A stretch of 64,000 bases of DNA, taken from Sabellastarte sp. h YS-2021 (taxonomy: Eukaryota; Annelida; Polychaeta; Sabellida; Sabellidae). The DNA is taken from assembly GCA_964017235.1 (NCBI GenBank), contig OZ024936.1, positions 36,788,040 through 36,852,039 on the forward strand, read 5' to 3'. The notes beneath the pieces were generated by a model. It was not told the DNA's origin. It searched no databases and was given only the letters and a program-made list of their open reading frames with translations. The position numbers and the translations under genes are program-made. Shown piece after piece: positions 1 to 12,084 of this stretch (the stretch's first letter is position 1; the number at the start of each line of letters is the position of its first letter).

Positions 1-1130
1 GATCCTAGAGGTTTGGGATGGTAAACCAACCTATAGGAAATCCTGGGCTGGGAATCTTCTGGTGTGGTCGGATTTGACCTTGGGCCCCTCCTTCAAGGTC
101 AAATGAGGTCAGCCAAACTTAAAACTGCTTATAACTCTCTTATTATTGGTCCTAGAGGTTTGGGATGGTAAACCAACATATAGGAAATCATGGGCTGGGA
201 ATCTTTTGGTGTGGTCGGATTTGACCTTGGGCCCCTCCTTCAAGGTCAAACGAGGATAGCCAAAGTTAAAGTTGCTTCTAGAGGTTTGAGATGGTCAACC
301 AACCTATAGAAACTCATGGGCTGGGAATCTTTTTGTGTGGTCAGATTTGAGCTTGGGCCCCTTGTTCAAGGTCAAATGAGGATAGCCAAACTTAAAAGTG
401 CTTATAACTCACTTATTATTGGTCCTAGAGGCTTGGGATGGTAAACCAACCTATAGGAAATCATGGGCTGGGAATCTTTTGGTGTGGTCAGATTTGACCT
501 TAGACCCCTCGTTCAAGGTCAAACGAGGATAGCCAAACTTAAAAGTGCTTATAACTCACTTATTATTGGTCCTAGAGGCTTGGGATGGTAAACCAGCATA
601 TAGGAAATCATTGGCTGGGAATCTTGTGGTGTGGACGGATTTGACCTTGGGCCCCTCCTTCAAGATCAAGCGAAGATAGCCAATGTTAAAAGTGCTTATA
701 ATTCGCTTATTATTGGTCCTAGAGGTTTGGGATGGTAAACCAACATATAGGAAATCATGGGCTGGGAATCTTTTGGTGTGGTCGGATTTGACCTTGGACC
801 CCTCCTTCAAGGTCAAATGAGGACAGCCAAACTTAAAACTACTTATAACTCGCTTACTATTGGTCCTAGAGGTTTGGGATGGTAAACCAACATATTGGAA
901 ATCATGGGCTGGGAATCTATTGGTGTGGTCGATTTGACCTAAGACCCCTCGTTCAAGGTCAAACGAGGATAGCCAAACTTAAAAGTGCTTATAACTCTCT
1001 TATTATTGATCCTAGAGGTTTACAGTACGACACCAACTCATACAAAATATTGGGCTAGGAATTTTCTGATATTAGATTTGACCTTGGGCCCCTCCTTCAA
1101 GGTCAAACAATGGTTCACTGGCTTTGGTGA
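1..1130. repeat. Tandem array A, about 147-bp units
   Basis: About eight head-to-tail units share a phrase containing GGTTTGGGATGGTAAACC, near 10, 155, 280, 430, 578, 724, 872 and 1016; the third unit is shortened. The array is cut by the window start. The same monomer recurs at 3.9-5.17 kb and 37.96-38.52 kb. No coding sense is visible; open frames here are by-products of the repeat. Confidence 0.9.
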
Positions 1131-1334
1131 GTTGTCTTTTCGGTGGATACAAATTTGCATTGGTCCTCCGGTGTGTAGGTCTAGTTTGTTTTCGCGTCAG
1201 TTTCCTCACCGCTGCCACATTATTGTCTCCCTTGAATACCTCCCTTATTATTGGAAACTTTTTAACCATATTTGGCAGTTATATACGGAGCCCCTCATAG
1301 GACATGGTAAAATAAAAATTGCACCATGTATTAA
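1131..1334 (+). repeat. Fragment of the Helitron-like head region
   Basis: About 1188-1290 (TTTGTTTTCGCGTCAGTTTCC, then a CTCCCTTGAATACCTCCC phrase and a TTGGCAGTTATATAC phrase) is clearly related to 14893-15000 and 20037-20145, which lie just after the 5' hairpin of Helitron-like elements. The hairpin itself is missing, so this is a partial copy fused to array A. Confidence 0.6.
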
Positions 1335-1735
1335 GTCGTGCGCACAAGATGATCTCGTGATAACGAGAAAATAAGTCGTGATAATAAGATGATCTCATTA
1401 TAATGAGATAATAAGTCGTGATAACAAGATCATCTCATGATATCAAGATGATCTGGTAATAATGAGATCATCTTGTGATATCAAGTCATCTTGTGATAAC
1501 AAGATCATCTCGTTATCACAAGTTACTTTCTTGTGATAATGAGATCATCTCATTAGCACCAGTTGTTTTCTTGATATCACACGATCATCTGGTGCTCACC
1601 AGATGATCTTGTGCTTACTAGATAAAGTGGTGATCACCAGATAAAGTAGTTATCACGACATAATAAGTAGTGAGCACTAGTTTATGTGGTAATCACCACT
1701 TATGTTGTTATCACAAGATGAAGTAGTGGACATAT
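1335..1735. repeat. Quasi-palindromic short-period repeat
   Basis: About 400 bp built from variants of GATCATCTCGTGATAACAAG and its reverse complement, alternating without fixed order. Nearly every segment can pair with a neighbour. It contains no gene. Towards 1600-1735 the motif drifts to CACCAGATAAAGTAGT-like variants. Confidence 0.8.
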
Positions 1736-2575
1736 TATTTTTGCTTTTTCTGTCGTCCGATGTCCGCCTTCTGTTGTCACATTTGGTTTCCGGTCATTTC
1801 AAGGAAAAGTATTTATCCTATCTTTACCAAATGTGGTATGGGTGTTTATTGGGTTAATACCTTGCATGGGATTGCTTTTGGTGAAGATAGCTCTATAGCT
1901 AACTGAGTAATAGCTACTTAGCTACTTTTGTATACTTCTTTTGTTTCCAGACATTTTAAGGAAAAATATTTGGCATATCTTTACCAAATTTGGTATGAGC
2001 AATAGTTAGGTCAATAGCTTGCTTGGGAGTGCTTTTAGTGATAATAGCTATTTTACTGACTGAGTAATAGCTACTTAGCTACTTTGAGTAGCTTTTTTAT
2101 TTTATGTATCTTAAAGGAAAAGTATGTCACCTATGTTCACAAAATTTGGGATGGAGGATTATTGGATCAGTAGCTTGCTTGGGATTGCTTTTGCTGATAA
2201 TACCTTTATAGCTAACTGAGTAAGAGCTACTGTGCTATATAGCTATTATGCTAATTTGAGTTGACTTTTTTTCTGGACATTTTAATGAAACAATGTTTTC
2301 TATTTTCACAAAAATTTATATGAACGATAACTGTGTCAATAGTTTGGCCAGGATAGCTTTTGGTCGATGATAGCTTTGTAGCTATCTGAGTAATAGCTGC
2401 TTTGCTACTTTGAGCCCACTCTTAATTGCATTTCTGTTTTCACTCTTTCGAAGGAAACATATTTAATTCATCTTTTTAAAATTTGGTGTGAAGGTTTATA
2501 GCGTCAGTTGCTTGCTTGGTATTGTTGTTGATGGTAATAGCTTTAATCTCCTAAGTAATAGCTACATAGCAAAAA
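1736..2575 (+). repeat. GTCCG head and tandem array B
   Basis: Starts with GTGGACATATTATTTTTGC and a short GTCCGATGTCCGCC run, as at 7345-7430, then about five units of roughly 165 bp carrying AAGGAAAAGTAT, a CACCAAATTTGGTATG-like phrase, GCTTGCTTGGGATTGCTTTTG and CTGAGTAATAGCTAC. The second copy of the family is at 7.33-7.77 kb. Confidence 0.8.
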
Positions 2576-3830
2576 ACATAAATATGTCTATCTCCTTAAC
2601 CGTGCGAGATAGTGCGATTTCGTCAAAATTTTCGACCCACAGGGTATCTAAGCAGTGTACTATTGGTGATTTTCAAAAATTTTTCCTCTCCCCAAAAATG
2701 GCGGCCATTTTTAATTTTCGAATTTTTGCCAAAATTGGAAAAAACACAAATTGGCTTCTATCTCCTTAATTGGCGAGAAAGAACGATTTCGGCGAAATTT
2801 TCAACCCACAGGGTATCTAAGCAATGTACCATTGGCAATTTTCAAAAAATTTATTCTCCCCAAAAATGGCGGCCATTTTGAATTTTCAAATATTTGCCAA
2901 AAATGAAAAAACTGTGCGAGATACAGCAATATCGCGAAAATTTTTGACCCACAGGGTATCTAAAATATGTACTGTTGGCAATTTTCAAAAAATTTTCTTC
3001 TCCCCTAAAAATGGCGGCCATTTTTAATTTTTGCCAAAAAATGGAAAAACACAAATTTGCTTCTATCTCCTTAACCGTGCGAGATAAAGCGATTTTGTCG
3101 AAATTTTCCACCTACAGGATGTCTCAGCAAACTACTCTGTGTAATTTTCAAAAAATTATCATCCCCTTAAAAATGACGGCCATTTTGAATTTTTGCATTT
3201 TCGCCAAATATGCAAAAACATAAATTTGCTTCTATCTCCTTAACTATGCGAGACAAAGTGATTTCATCAAAATTTTCGACCCACAGGGTATCAGCAAACT
3301 ACTCTGTGTAATTTTCAAAAAATTTTCATCCCCTTAAAAATGGCGGCCATTTTGAATTTTTGCATTTTTGCCAAAAATGCAAAAACACAAATTTGCTTCT
3401 AATCTCCTTAACCATGGGAGATAGAACAATTTCGTCGAAATTTTCAACCCACAGGGTATCTAAGAAATGTACTACAGGCAATTTTCAAAAAATTTTCCTC
3501 TCCCCAAAAATGGCGGCCATTTTGAATTTTCGAATTTTTGCCAAAAATGGAAAAAAACACAAATTTGCTTCTATCTCCTTAACTGTGTGAGATAGAGCGA
3601 TTTCGTCGAAACTTTTGACCCACAGGGTATCTCAGCAAACTACTCCTTGCAATTTTCAAAAAAATTTCCTCTCCCCAAAAAATGGCGGCCATTTTGAATT
3701 TTCAAATTTTTGCCAAAAATGCAAAACCCAATTTTGCTTCTATCTCCTTAACCGTGCGAGATAGAGCCATTTCGTCGAAATTTTCCATCCAGGGTATCTC
3801 AGCAATCTACTCTTGCCAATTTTGTCCAAG
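2576..3830 (+). repeat. Tandem array C, about 165-bp units
   Basis: Seven units centred near 2700, 2868, 3013, 3173, 3342, 3510 and 3683. Each has a near-palindrome AAAATGGCGGCCATTTT, a CTATCTCCTTAACCGTGCGA phrase, and GACCCACAGGGTATCT. Short frames on both strands (MAAILNF...) only reflect the monomer. Confidence 0.9.
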
Positions 3831-5170
3831 TTTCAGAGTAAAACTCGTGCTTCCCTTTGGGTGTACATTACGCATGCCAATGCATCCTATTTATAGTTAT
3901 TGGTCATACAGGTTTGGGAATCTTTTGGTGTGGTCAGATTTGACCTTGGACCCCTCCTTCAACGTCAAACGATTATAGCCAAACATAAAATTGCTTATAA
4001 CTCGCTTATTATTGGTCCTAGAGGTTTGGGATGGTAAACCAACCTATAGGAAATCATGTGCTGGAAATCTTTTGGTGTGGTCAGATTTGACTTTGGGCTC
4101 CTCCTTCAAGGTCAAACGAGGATAGCCAAACTTAAAAGTGTTTGTAACTCGTTTATTATTGGTCATACAGGTTTGAGATGGTAAACCAACTTATAGGAAA
4201 TCATGAGCTGGGAACCTTTTGGTGTTGTCAGATTTAACCTTGGACCCCTCCTTCAAGGTCAAACGAGGATAGCCAAACTTAAAAGTGCTTGTAACTCGCT
4301 TATTATTGGTCATACAGGTTTGAGATGGTAAAAAATCATGGGCTGAGGATCTTTTGGTGTGAGCGGATTTACCCTTGGGGTGCTCCTTCAAGGTCAAACG
4401 AGGAAAGTCAATAAGTTAAAAGTGCTTATAACTCACTTATTATTGGTCCTAGAGGTTTGGGATGGTAAACCAACTTATAAGGAAATCATGGGCTGTGAAT
4501 CTTTTGGTGTGGTCAGATTTGACCTTGGACCCCTCCTTCAAGGTCAAATGATTATAGCCGAACCTGAAAGTGCTTATAACTCGCTTATTATTGGTCCTAG
4601 AGGTTTGGGATGGTAAACCAACCTATAGGAAATCATGGGCTGGGAATCTCTTGGTGTGGTCAGATTTGACCTTGGGCTCCTCCTTCAAGGTCAAACAAGG
4701 ATAGCCAAACTTAAAAGTGTTTGTAACTCGTTTATTATTGGGCATACAGGTTTGGGATGGTAAACCAACTTATAGGGAATCATGGGCTGGGAATCTTTTG
4801 GTGTCATCAGATTTTACTTTGGACCCCCTCCTTCAAGGTCAAACAAGGATAGCCAAACTTAAAAGTGCTTATAGCTTGCTTATTATTGGTCCTAGAGGTT
4901 TGCAATGTGAAACCAACCTATAGGGAATCATGGGCTGGGAATCTTTTGGTGTGGTCAGGTTTGTCCTTAAAGATCACACAAGGATAGCAAAATCTAAAAG
5001 TGCTTATTATTGGTCCTAGAGGTTTGCAATGTCACACCAACCTATAGGAAATTATGGGCTAAGAATCTTTTGATGTGGTCAGATTTCACCTTGGGCTCCT
5101 CCTTCAAGGTCAAACGATGGTTGATTGGCTTTGGTGAGTTTTCTTTCTGGTGGATACAATTTGCATTGGT
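3831..5170. repeat. Second tandem array A
   Basis: Nine or so 147-bp A units, with GGTTTGGGATGG-like phrases near 3911, 4022, 4172, 4318, 4455, 4605, 4748, 4898 and 5020. Last units have a variant GGTTTGCAATGT. Array C runs into it at about 3830 without a clear junction sequence. Confidence 0.88.
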
Positions 5171-5455
5171 TCTCCGATGCACTAGGTCAAGTTTTTGATC
5201 AACTGTAAAATAGTGAAGTTTCAGACCTGTAGCTCCTTCCATAGCAAGAATAATAACTACTTTAACTTTCTAACAAATCAGTAAATTACTCATCACTTAA
5301 AAACTATTGCATGTAGAGCATTTTCTTTGTATAACGTGTTCATCTACTTTCTTATGAGTGACAGCATGGTTTGATTTTTTAAGAGTTAATTGCTATTGTT
5401 ACCAGACTTATAGCAATTTTCTCATTTTAGCTGCTTAATAAAGAGTAAATGTCAT
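5171..5455. repeat. Degenerate E-type unit and unassigned intron
   Basis: 5200-5400 holds one or two badly decayed E monomers (GTGAAGTTTCAGACCTGTAG, AAAACTATTGCATGTAGAGC). Nothing else is recognisable. Confidence 0.5.
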
Positions 5456-7320
5456 TATATCCCCAGACGAAAGTCGGGGATATATTGGATTCAGGTCCGT
5501 CGCGCCGCCGCCGCCGCCGCCGTAGAAATTTCCTTGTGGACGCGATAACTCAAAAACAAATTAATATTTTTTTTTCAAACTTGGTACACATGTTAAGGGT
5601 GCCCAAAGGAATATCCCTATTTTAAGGTGACCTTAAACTCCCAGTAAAAAAGAACTTATGGCCACCTTAAGGTCAGAAATTGGACTTTTGGCCACTTAGA
5701 GCCCTGTAGGTCACAAACTATGATGCTCAGCTGGCTGAAATTTTACCTGACAACACATTAATATGTTCTTAGTACATGTGCCGAAAATCACGACTTTAAG
5801 TTGAGGAGAAAATTGTGTTTGAGGCCCATAAATACCCCCCACTTAGGGATTTTTTGCTATACTTTTCACATATTTTGCCCTATAATTTGGAAGTGGTAAT
5901 TCTGATGAGTCTCAAACTGCGCTAGGTATAACTTTGATATGTAATCCTTGTCTGTAGAAAATTTTAGGGCTGTAGGTTTACCCAAAGGGGTCGACTTAAG
6001 GTCTCAAAAGTGCCCACAGAGACCCAATTTATGCACTTTTTGCCACTTTCAGGCACTGTAGCTTTCAAACTATGTCTCTCATCTAAGTTAAATATCATCT
6101 GGGAATATATCTATGTGTTTTCTTATATGTGCCCCAACATTTAGGCCTTTAATACACAGTTAACCTGTGTATCAGGACCATAAACACCCACCCGAGTGAC
6201 CCTTATAAGACATTTTTCACATCTTTTTCCCTGTAACTTGGAAATGGTAAGTCTGAGAAGTTTCAAACTGTATTAGATATATATTCTGTGTATAATCTTA
6301 GTATGTAACAGATTTTAAGTCTGAAGCTTAATTTTGAAGGTCAAATTGAGGTCTCTAAAAGGCTCCCAAAGACCCAATATTTGGACTTTTTGCTACTTTT
6401 AAGCCCTGTGACTGTCAAACTATGTGACTGATAGAGCTCAAATCCTATCTGGGAAGATATTAGTATGTTATTTATATATGTGCCAAAAATTAAGGCTTTA
6501 AGAAGACATTTAATCTGTGTATGAGGACCATAAATCCCCACCCGAGTGACCATTTTTAGACATTTTTCACATATTTTGCCCTGTAACTTGGAAATGGTAA
6601 GTCTAAGAAGTTTCAAACTGTATTAGATGCATATTCTATGTGTAATCTTAGTATGTGACAAATTTTAAGTCTGAAGCTTTACCCAAGGCCACATTTAGGT
6701 CTCTAGAAGGCCCCATAAAGACCCAGTATTTGGACTTTTTGCCAATTTTAAGGCCTGTGACTGTTAAACTATGTGACTGATAGAGCTGAAATCTCATCTG
6801 GGAATACATTATTATGTTCTTTTTACATGTGCCAAAAATCAAGGCTTCAAGTAGACATTTAACCTGTGTATGAGGACCTTAAACACCCACCTGAGTGACC
6901 CTTTTAAGACATTTTTCACATATTTTTCTCTGTAACTTGGAAATGGTAAGTCTGAGAAGTTTCAAACTTTATTAGATACATATTCTATGTGTAATCTTAG
7001 TATGTAACAAATTTTAAGTCAGAAGCTTTAATTTGAAAGCCACATCGAGATCTCTAAAAGGCCCACAGAGACCCAATATTTGGACTTTTTGCCACCTTTA
7101 AGCCCTGTGACTGTTAAACTATGTGATTGATGGAGCTGAAATCCCATCTGGGAATGCATTATTATGTCCTTTTTACATATGCCGAAAATCAAGGTTTTTA
7201 GTAGACATTTAACCTGTGTATGAGGGCCATAGACACTCGCCCAAGTGCCTTTTTGGACATTTTTTCCGTATTTTGCCCTGTTATTTGGAAATGCTTAGTG
7301 TGACAAGTCTTAAACTGTAT
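5456..7320 (+). repeat. Hairpin head and tandem array D, about 350-bp units
   Basis: Begins with the hairpin ATATCCCC...GGGGATAT at 5456-5482, followed by a GCC-trinucleotide run (5500-5522). Five long units follow, anchored by a GACTGTCAAACTATG-like phrase near 5710, 6065, 6413, 6763 and 7112, giving a period close to 350 bp. A decayed head of the same type lies at 12086. I read this as a non-autonomous element with a tandem-repeat core; its 3' end is not defined. Confidence 0.75.
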
Positions 7321-7770
7321 TATATATAATTATGTCCACCCCCCTGGGGGGTGGATATATTATTTTTGCTTTTTTCGCCGTCCGATGTCCGGCGTCCGAT
7401 GTCCGGCGTCCGGCGTCCGATGTCCGGCGTCACGCATGGTTTCCGCTCATTTAAAGGAAAAGTATTAGAGCTATTGTCACCAAATTTGGTATGCAGGCTT
7501 ATTGGGTCAGTAGCTTGCTTGGGATTGCTTTTGGCTGTTGTACCTCTTTTGCTTACTGAGTAATACTTAAGTACAGCTATTTTCAGTACCCATTGGTTTC
7601 TGTGCATTTAAGCCAAGATAATTAAAGATATTTTACTACAATTTTGAATACAAGATTGTTATGTCCATAGCTCGCTTGGTATTGCATTTGGGACTGATAG
7701 CTTTGTCAGTACATGAGTAATAGCCATTTAGGTACTTCATTGTGTATTTTCAGTACTACTTTGAGTAATT
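7321..7770 (+). repeat. Hairpin head, GTCCG run and array B
   Basis: A near-perfect hairpin CCACCCCCC-T-GGGGGGTGG lies at 7336-7354. It is followed by a (GTCCGATGTCCGGC)n-like run at 7379-7432 and two B units (AAAGGAAAAGTATT at 7454 and a decayed copy near 7615). Related to 1736-2575, which lacks this hairpin. Confidence 0.75.
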
Positions 7771-8900
7771 TGCTAATATCTCAGAAACCGTAAGAGATAG
7801 AGCGATTTCGACAGAATTTTTGACTCACAGGGTAGTAGAAGAGTATTCTGTACAAAATTGAAAATTTTCAATTTTCGCCACTTTTGGCGGCCATCTTGAA
7901 TTTTTGCGAAAAACAAAAAAATCTTAATATCTCAGAAACCGTAAGAGATAGAGCGATTTGGACAGAATTTTTGACTCACAGGGTATCTAAGGAGTGGCCA
8001 TTTTGAATTTTCGAATTTTTGCCAAAAATGGCAAAACACAAATTTGCTTCTATCTCCTTAACCGTGCGAGATAGAGCGATTTCGTCGAAATTTTCGACCC
8101 ACAGGGTATCTAAGGAATGTAATCTTTGCAATTTTCAAAAAATTTTCCCCTCCCCAAAAATGGCGGCTATTTTGAATTTTCGAATTTTTGCCAAAAATGG
8201 CAAAACACAAATTTGCTTCTATCTCCTTAACCGTGCCAGATAGAGCGATTTCGTCGAAATTTTCGACCCACAGGGTATCTAATGAATGCAATTTTTTGCA
8301 ATTTTCCAAAAATTTTCCCCTCCCCCAAAAATGGCGGCCATTTTGAATTTTCGAATTTTTGCCAAAGATGGCAAAACACAAATTTGCTTCTATCTCCTTA
8401 ACCATGCGAGATAGAGGGATTTCGTCAAAATTTTCGACCCACGGGGTATCTAAGAAAATGTAATCTTTGCAATTTTCAAAAAATTTTCCCCTCCCCAAAA
8501 ATGGCGGCCATTTTGAATTTCGAATTTTTACCAACAATGGCAAAACACAAATTTGCTTCTATCTCCTTAACCGTGCAAGATAGAGCGATTTCGGCGAAAT
8601 TTTCGACCCACAGGGTATCTAAGAAATGTACTCTTTGCAATTTTCCAAAAATTTTTCCCTCCCCACATATGGCGGCCATTTTGAATTTTCGAATTTTTGC
8701 CAAAAATGGAAAAACACAAACTGGCCTTAACCATGCAAAATAGAGTTATTTCGTTGAAATTTTCGACCCATAGGCTATCTAAGAAATGTACTCTTGGCAA
8801 TTTTCAAAAAATTTTCCTTTTCCCAAAAATGGCGGCCATTTTGAATTTTCGAATTTTTGCCAAAAATAGATAAACAGGAATTTGCTTCTATCTTCTTAAC
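7771..8900 (+). repeat. Second tandem array C
   Basis: Seven C units (about 168 bp) with ATGGCGGCCATTTT-like cores near 7885 (variant), 7998 (partial), 8161, 8331, 8500, 8670 and 8828. Unit-to-unit identity is higher than in the 2.6-kb array. Confidence 0.9.
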
Positions 8901-9460
8901 AAAAGGTTGATAGGGTGGACATTACACATGATAATGTGTGTTCTTCTATGCTATCCTGTTTCTATTCATATGTCGCAGCTACAAGCAACAGGGCGTCCTA
9001 TTTCTAGTTTTTGTTTGTTATGTATTTCCCCCAAAAAGTTTCAGATCTGTAGTTTAATTGCTAAGGTCTCTTTAACAATTGTAAAATGCCCACAGAAACC
9101 CAATTTATGGACATTATGCCACTTTAAAGCCCAGTAACTGTCAAACTATGTGGGTTATAGAGCTGAAATCTTTGAATTTTTAAAAGGAAATGCCTGTCTA
9201 TTTAAATTTTGAATATTAATAATGTTATGGCTATCTTAGTCTTTTAAGAACTTATTTTTGTGTGTTATACCTCTGCTTGCTGAGTTTTTAACTTTTTAAA
9301 ATGAAACTGGTTAAATGCCGGTTAAACATATTCAAGTAGACAAAATGGACACTTTAAGTGAGCTTTAAGTCCCAATATTAATGAAAAACTAGGGGATTTT
9401 TAACCCTCAACTAGCCCAGTTTTATTCAACTTGCCTCAGTTAATTTTGACACAGCTCCTA
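8901..9460. repeat. Old fragment of repeat D in intron
   Basis: 9060-9170 matches the D monomer (CCCACAGA-AACCCAATTTATGG, TGTCAAACTATGTG, ATAGAGCTGAAATC). The rest of the interval shows nothing recognisable. Confidence 0.5.
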
Positions 9461-9830
9461 CAGTTATGAACTCATTTCAGTTGATAATCACATACTTAAA
9501 ATTCTCAATTCTTTTTGTATTTGAGTACCCCTTTTATATAGATTGTTTGTTTACCATTTATGCTGTAGCACTCCATCTCTTTGTAGTCCCAACCCACATC
9601 CCCCACCCGGATTCCCCCCACCCACCTCTGGGACCTCCAGCTATATTGAGTGACACTAAATAAACAAAGGTATTTAATGATATCAGATGAGAAACAAAGA
9701 ACTCAATGGGGTTGCAGATCTTGTGTAATAGTGAGAGAGGTGTGGAGAAGGGGAGAGGGGTGGGGGTGGGAGGTGGTGGGCTTCATTACATATAACACAA
9801 AGGGGAGTCAGAACTGAGATTGTGTCACAT
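9461..9830. other. Intron with C-rich and G-rich tracts
   Basis: No gene or repeat recognised. 9590-9640 is strongly C-rich on the + strand, and 9728-9782 is strongly G-rich (AGGGGTGGGGGTGGGAGGTGG). The two tracts are roughly complementary and could pair or form a quadruplex. Confidence 0.4.
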
Positions 9831-10200
9831 ATTTAGGTTGCATATATATGGACCACATATATAGGTATATAGGAAATGAATAACTGAAAACAATTTGCAA
9901 ATTCTAAAAATAATATAATAAAATAATAATATAAATAATTTTTTTTTAAATAATATTTTATTTGTGAACAAATATAGAAACAGATATGCGCTTTTGGGAT
10001 TATGAATTTTAGAATGGACATTGAATCATCAATCATTTAAATACTTTGAAGGAAGATTGAAAATTATGATGAGTTGAGTTAAAAATAATATTTTATTTGT
10101 CAACAAATATAGAAACAGATATTTTCTTTTGGGATTATTATTTTAGAATGGACATTCAATCATCAATCATTTAAATACTTTGAAAATAGGTTTAGAGTTA
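9831..10200. repeat. AT-rich segment with a 130-bp direct duplication
   Basis: 9948-10042 and 10083-10181 share ATAATATTTTATTTGT, AACAAATATAGAAACAGATAT and a TAGAATGGACATT-AATCATCAATCA phrase with few differences, a local direct duplication. Between and before them is AT-rich intron. Confidence 0.75.
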
Positions 10201-10713
10201 TCATTGCAGGAAGATTGAAAATATAATTTGAGTTATGTATTCGGCGTCTGGGGATACACCATCTTCCTTGGGAAGATATAAACAGAGTAGATTGATGTGC
10301 TGAAGTTCATATAATAATGGGTAATTATGTTTTAAAAAATTCCCGATCAAAACCTGTGGCGTGAGTGATGACCTGTCTGGGGATATGTTGGCGCCGAGTT
10401 GGCCCAATCTAGTTTATCTTAAAAGGTATTGCAGATTACCAATTTCTTTGAAATATGCCATTCAGCTAGTTTTGGCGAGCTACGACATAGTGAAGTTGCA
10501 GAACTGTAGCTCTTTGGATAGCTGAGTAACAGCTACTGAAATGAGTAAATGTCTTTTATCTCTAAAAGTATCACAGATAGGAAATTTCTTTCAAATAAGT
10601 CATTCACCTACTTTTTGGGTGATCTACCACATAGTGAAATTGCAGAACTGTAGCTCTTTGGAGCTTGTCGTGTAAAACATTATCTCTATTCTTTGTATTT
10701 TATTTAATTTTAG
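10201..10713. repeat. Intron with F-type repeat units up to the exon acceptor
   Basis: 10201-10430 shows nothing recognisable. From 10430 to about 10660 there are two F-type units (CATTCAGCTAGTTTTGGCGA; AGTAAATGTCTTTTATCTC). The last 50 bases are T-rich and end in TTTAATTTTAG at 10703-10713, the acceptor of the first exon. Confidence 0.6.
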
Positions 10714-10775
10714 GTACAGCTTTCCAGAAATTTGCAGTGGTCACGAAGGAATTGTCTGGCCTCATGAAAAATCTG
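10714..10775 (+). CDS. ASAP: ASAP-type ArfGAP, BAR-domain exon 1 of 3 in window
   Basis: This 62-bp internal exon lies between a TTTTAG acceptor and a GTGTGT donor. It enters with the last two bases of a split codon and then reads TAFQKF-VVTKELSGLMKNL, ending in phase 0. That matches the BAR-domain segment of ASAP1/2 that precedes the FPLDSLLKGDLKG stretch. ASAP proteins activate the GTPase of Arf1/Arf5 at focal adhesions and endosomal membranes, and the BAR coiled coil dimerises and senses curved membrane. The identification rests on joining with the next two exons, which continue the alignment without gap or phase error. Earlier exons lie upstream of the window. Orthology to one vertebrate paralogue cannot be decided. 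Confidence 0.85.
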
Positions 10776-11300
10776 GTGTGTATGTTTTACATATGCATGT
10801 AGGTTTATGCTAAACAATAAAGTCTCCAACATGTGAATACGTTGAGATGATATTTTGGCAAGATATTCATGCCTTTTGCAATACAAATTGCAAGAAAATT
10901 GTCAGTTGTGATGGTTAGGTGCAAACAAAAATTTTCTGGTCAAAGTTCCATTCTCATATATTAGACTTTGTTTCAATTTCTGGAACCTTTACAATATTAA
11001 AATTATAAACCAGTTATTATGATGTAACAAAAAATATATATATAAAAGTTAAATTAGTTGCGAGTGAATGTAAGAGTAAATTTAGGGTGAAGACATTTCA
11101 ATAAATCCAGTCTGGTGTAACATATAACACCTGCCACACATACACACTTTCCTAGGAGTCAGTTTCCCATTGGGGATGAGGGGATTTCAGCTGGATGAGC
11201 CAACTTGTTTGAGAACTACAGACCTAATAGTGGCAAAAAGCACATACATGTATCCCTGTATGCATTTTCACAGACCTTTAGGTGATCTTAAAATTAGCCC
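10776..11300. other. Intron, no feature recognised
   Basis: Mostly unique-looking AT-rich intron sequence after the exon 1 donor. Nothing coding or repetitive was recognised. Confidence 0.5.
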
Positions 11301-12084
11301 CACTCCTTTAGTTTAATGTCTGTGCTGGTATTGTTTTCACCCATGGTGTCTGGTTGGGTGGGTTGGTGTGCTGGTGGTTGGTGGGAAAAAATATCTTGCC
11401 CAGGTTGCATCTCAGAAATTAGTTTGGGATTTATGTGTGCAGTTTCATAGTGTTACCTTTGATTTTGATGTAGTTACCTTGACCTTTAAAATCTTGTCTG
11501 GCCTATATATATTGGAAACCATATGGTGCAGGACGTTGATAACTGGTGAAAACATTGGTTGGAAAGTGTAAATTTGCAACAGGAACTTTTTTCTGTATTT
11601 TTTCACATTATATGGAAATGGTAGTCTCACTAAACTCAATCAGTACTACATATACTTGTCACATGGCCATGTGGACCCATTTTGCGCACTTTTTGCATTT
11701 TAATGTGACTTATCCAGCTAAAATCTCGCCTAGAGACCTATTATACGTTTCTATTCATACATAGGTAAATTGAAGGCTTTAAGATTACAGTTAAACTTTT
11801 CACGAGGACCATAAAGACCCCCATCTTTAAACTTGTTTTCTAATTATTTATTTTCATCAGAAATCAAACCGATTTTAAGGTTGTTTTTTAATAATTGGTT
11901 TTTTTCTATATTTTCTATGTATAAGAACATAAATGCATATTTAGTTAGAAATTAACAAAAAATCCAAAATTCTTGAGTGGAAAATGAGTGTAAAACATTT
12001 TCTTCTGTGCTTATTTTTTGTGAGTTTTTGGTGGATATTTTCCATAATTCAATCAATTTTCTTCTTAAAAGTGTTTTATTATAT
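11301..12084. repeat. Dispersed repeat block with decayed D unit
   Basis: 11320-11560 (TATTGTTTTCACCCATGGTG, ATCTCAGAAA, GTTGATAACTGGT) resembles 53705-53820 and, in part, 19940-20000. 11570-11830 resembles the D monomer (TTTTTGCATTTT, AAAATCTCGCC, CATAAAGACCCCCA). 11830-12084 shows nothing. Confidence 0.55.

Noticed and set aside
985..1374. 129-codon + strand frame at the end of array A
   Set aside because: Crosses three different repeats; no recognisable domain.
2488..8800. Many overlapping frames on both strands encoding MAAILNFRIFAKNGK-like and WPPFLGRGKFFENC-like peptides
   Set aside because: They are translations of the C monomer; frames change with unit length and recur wherever the repeat occurs (also 27-28.9 and 40.5-43.4 kb).
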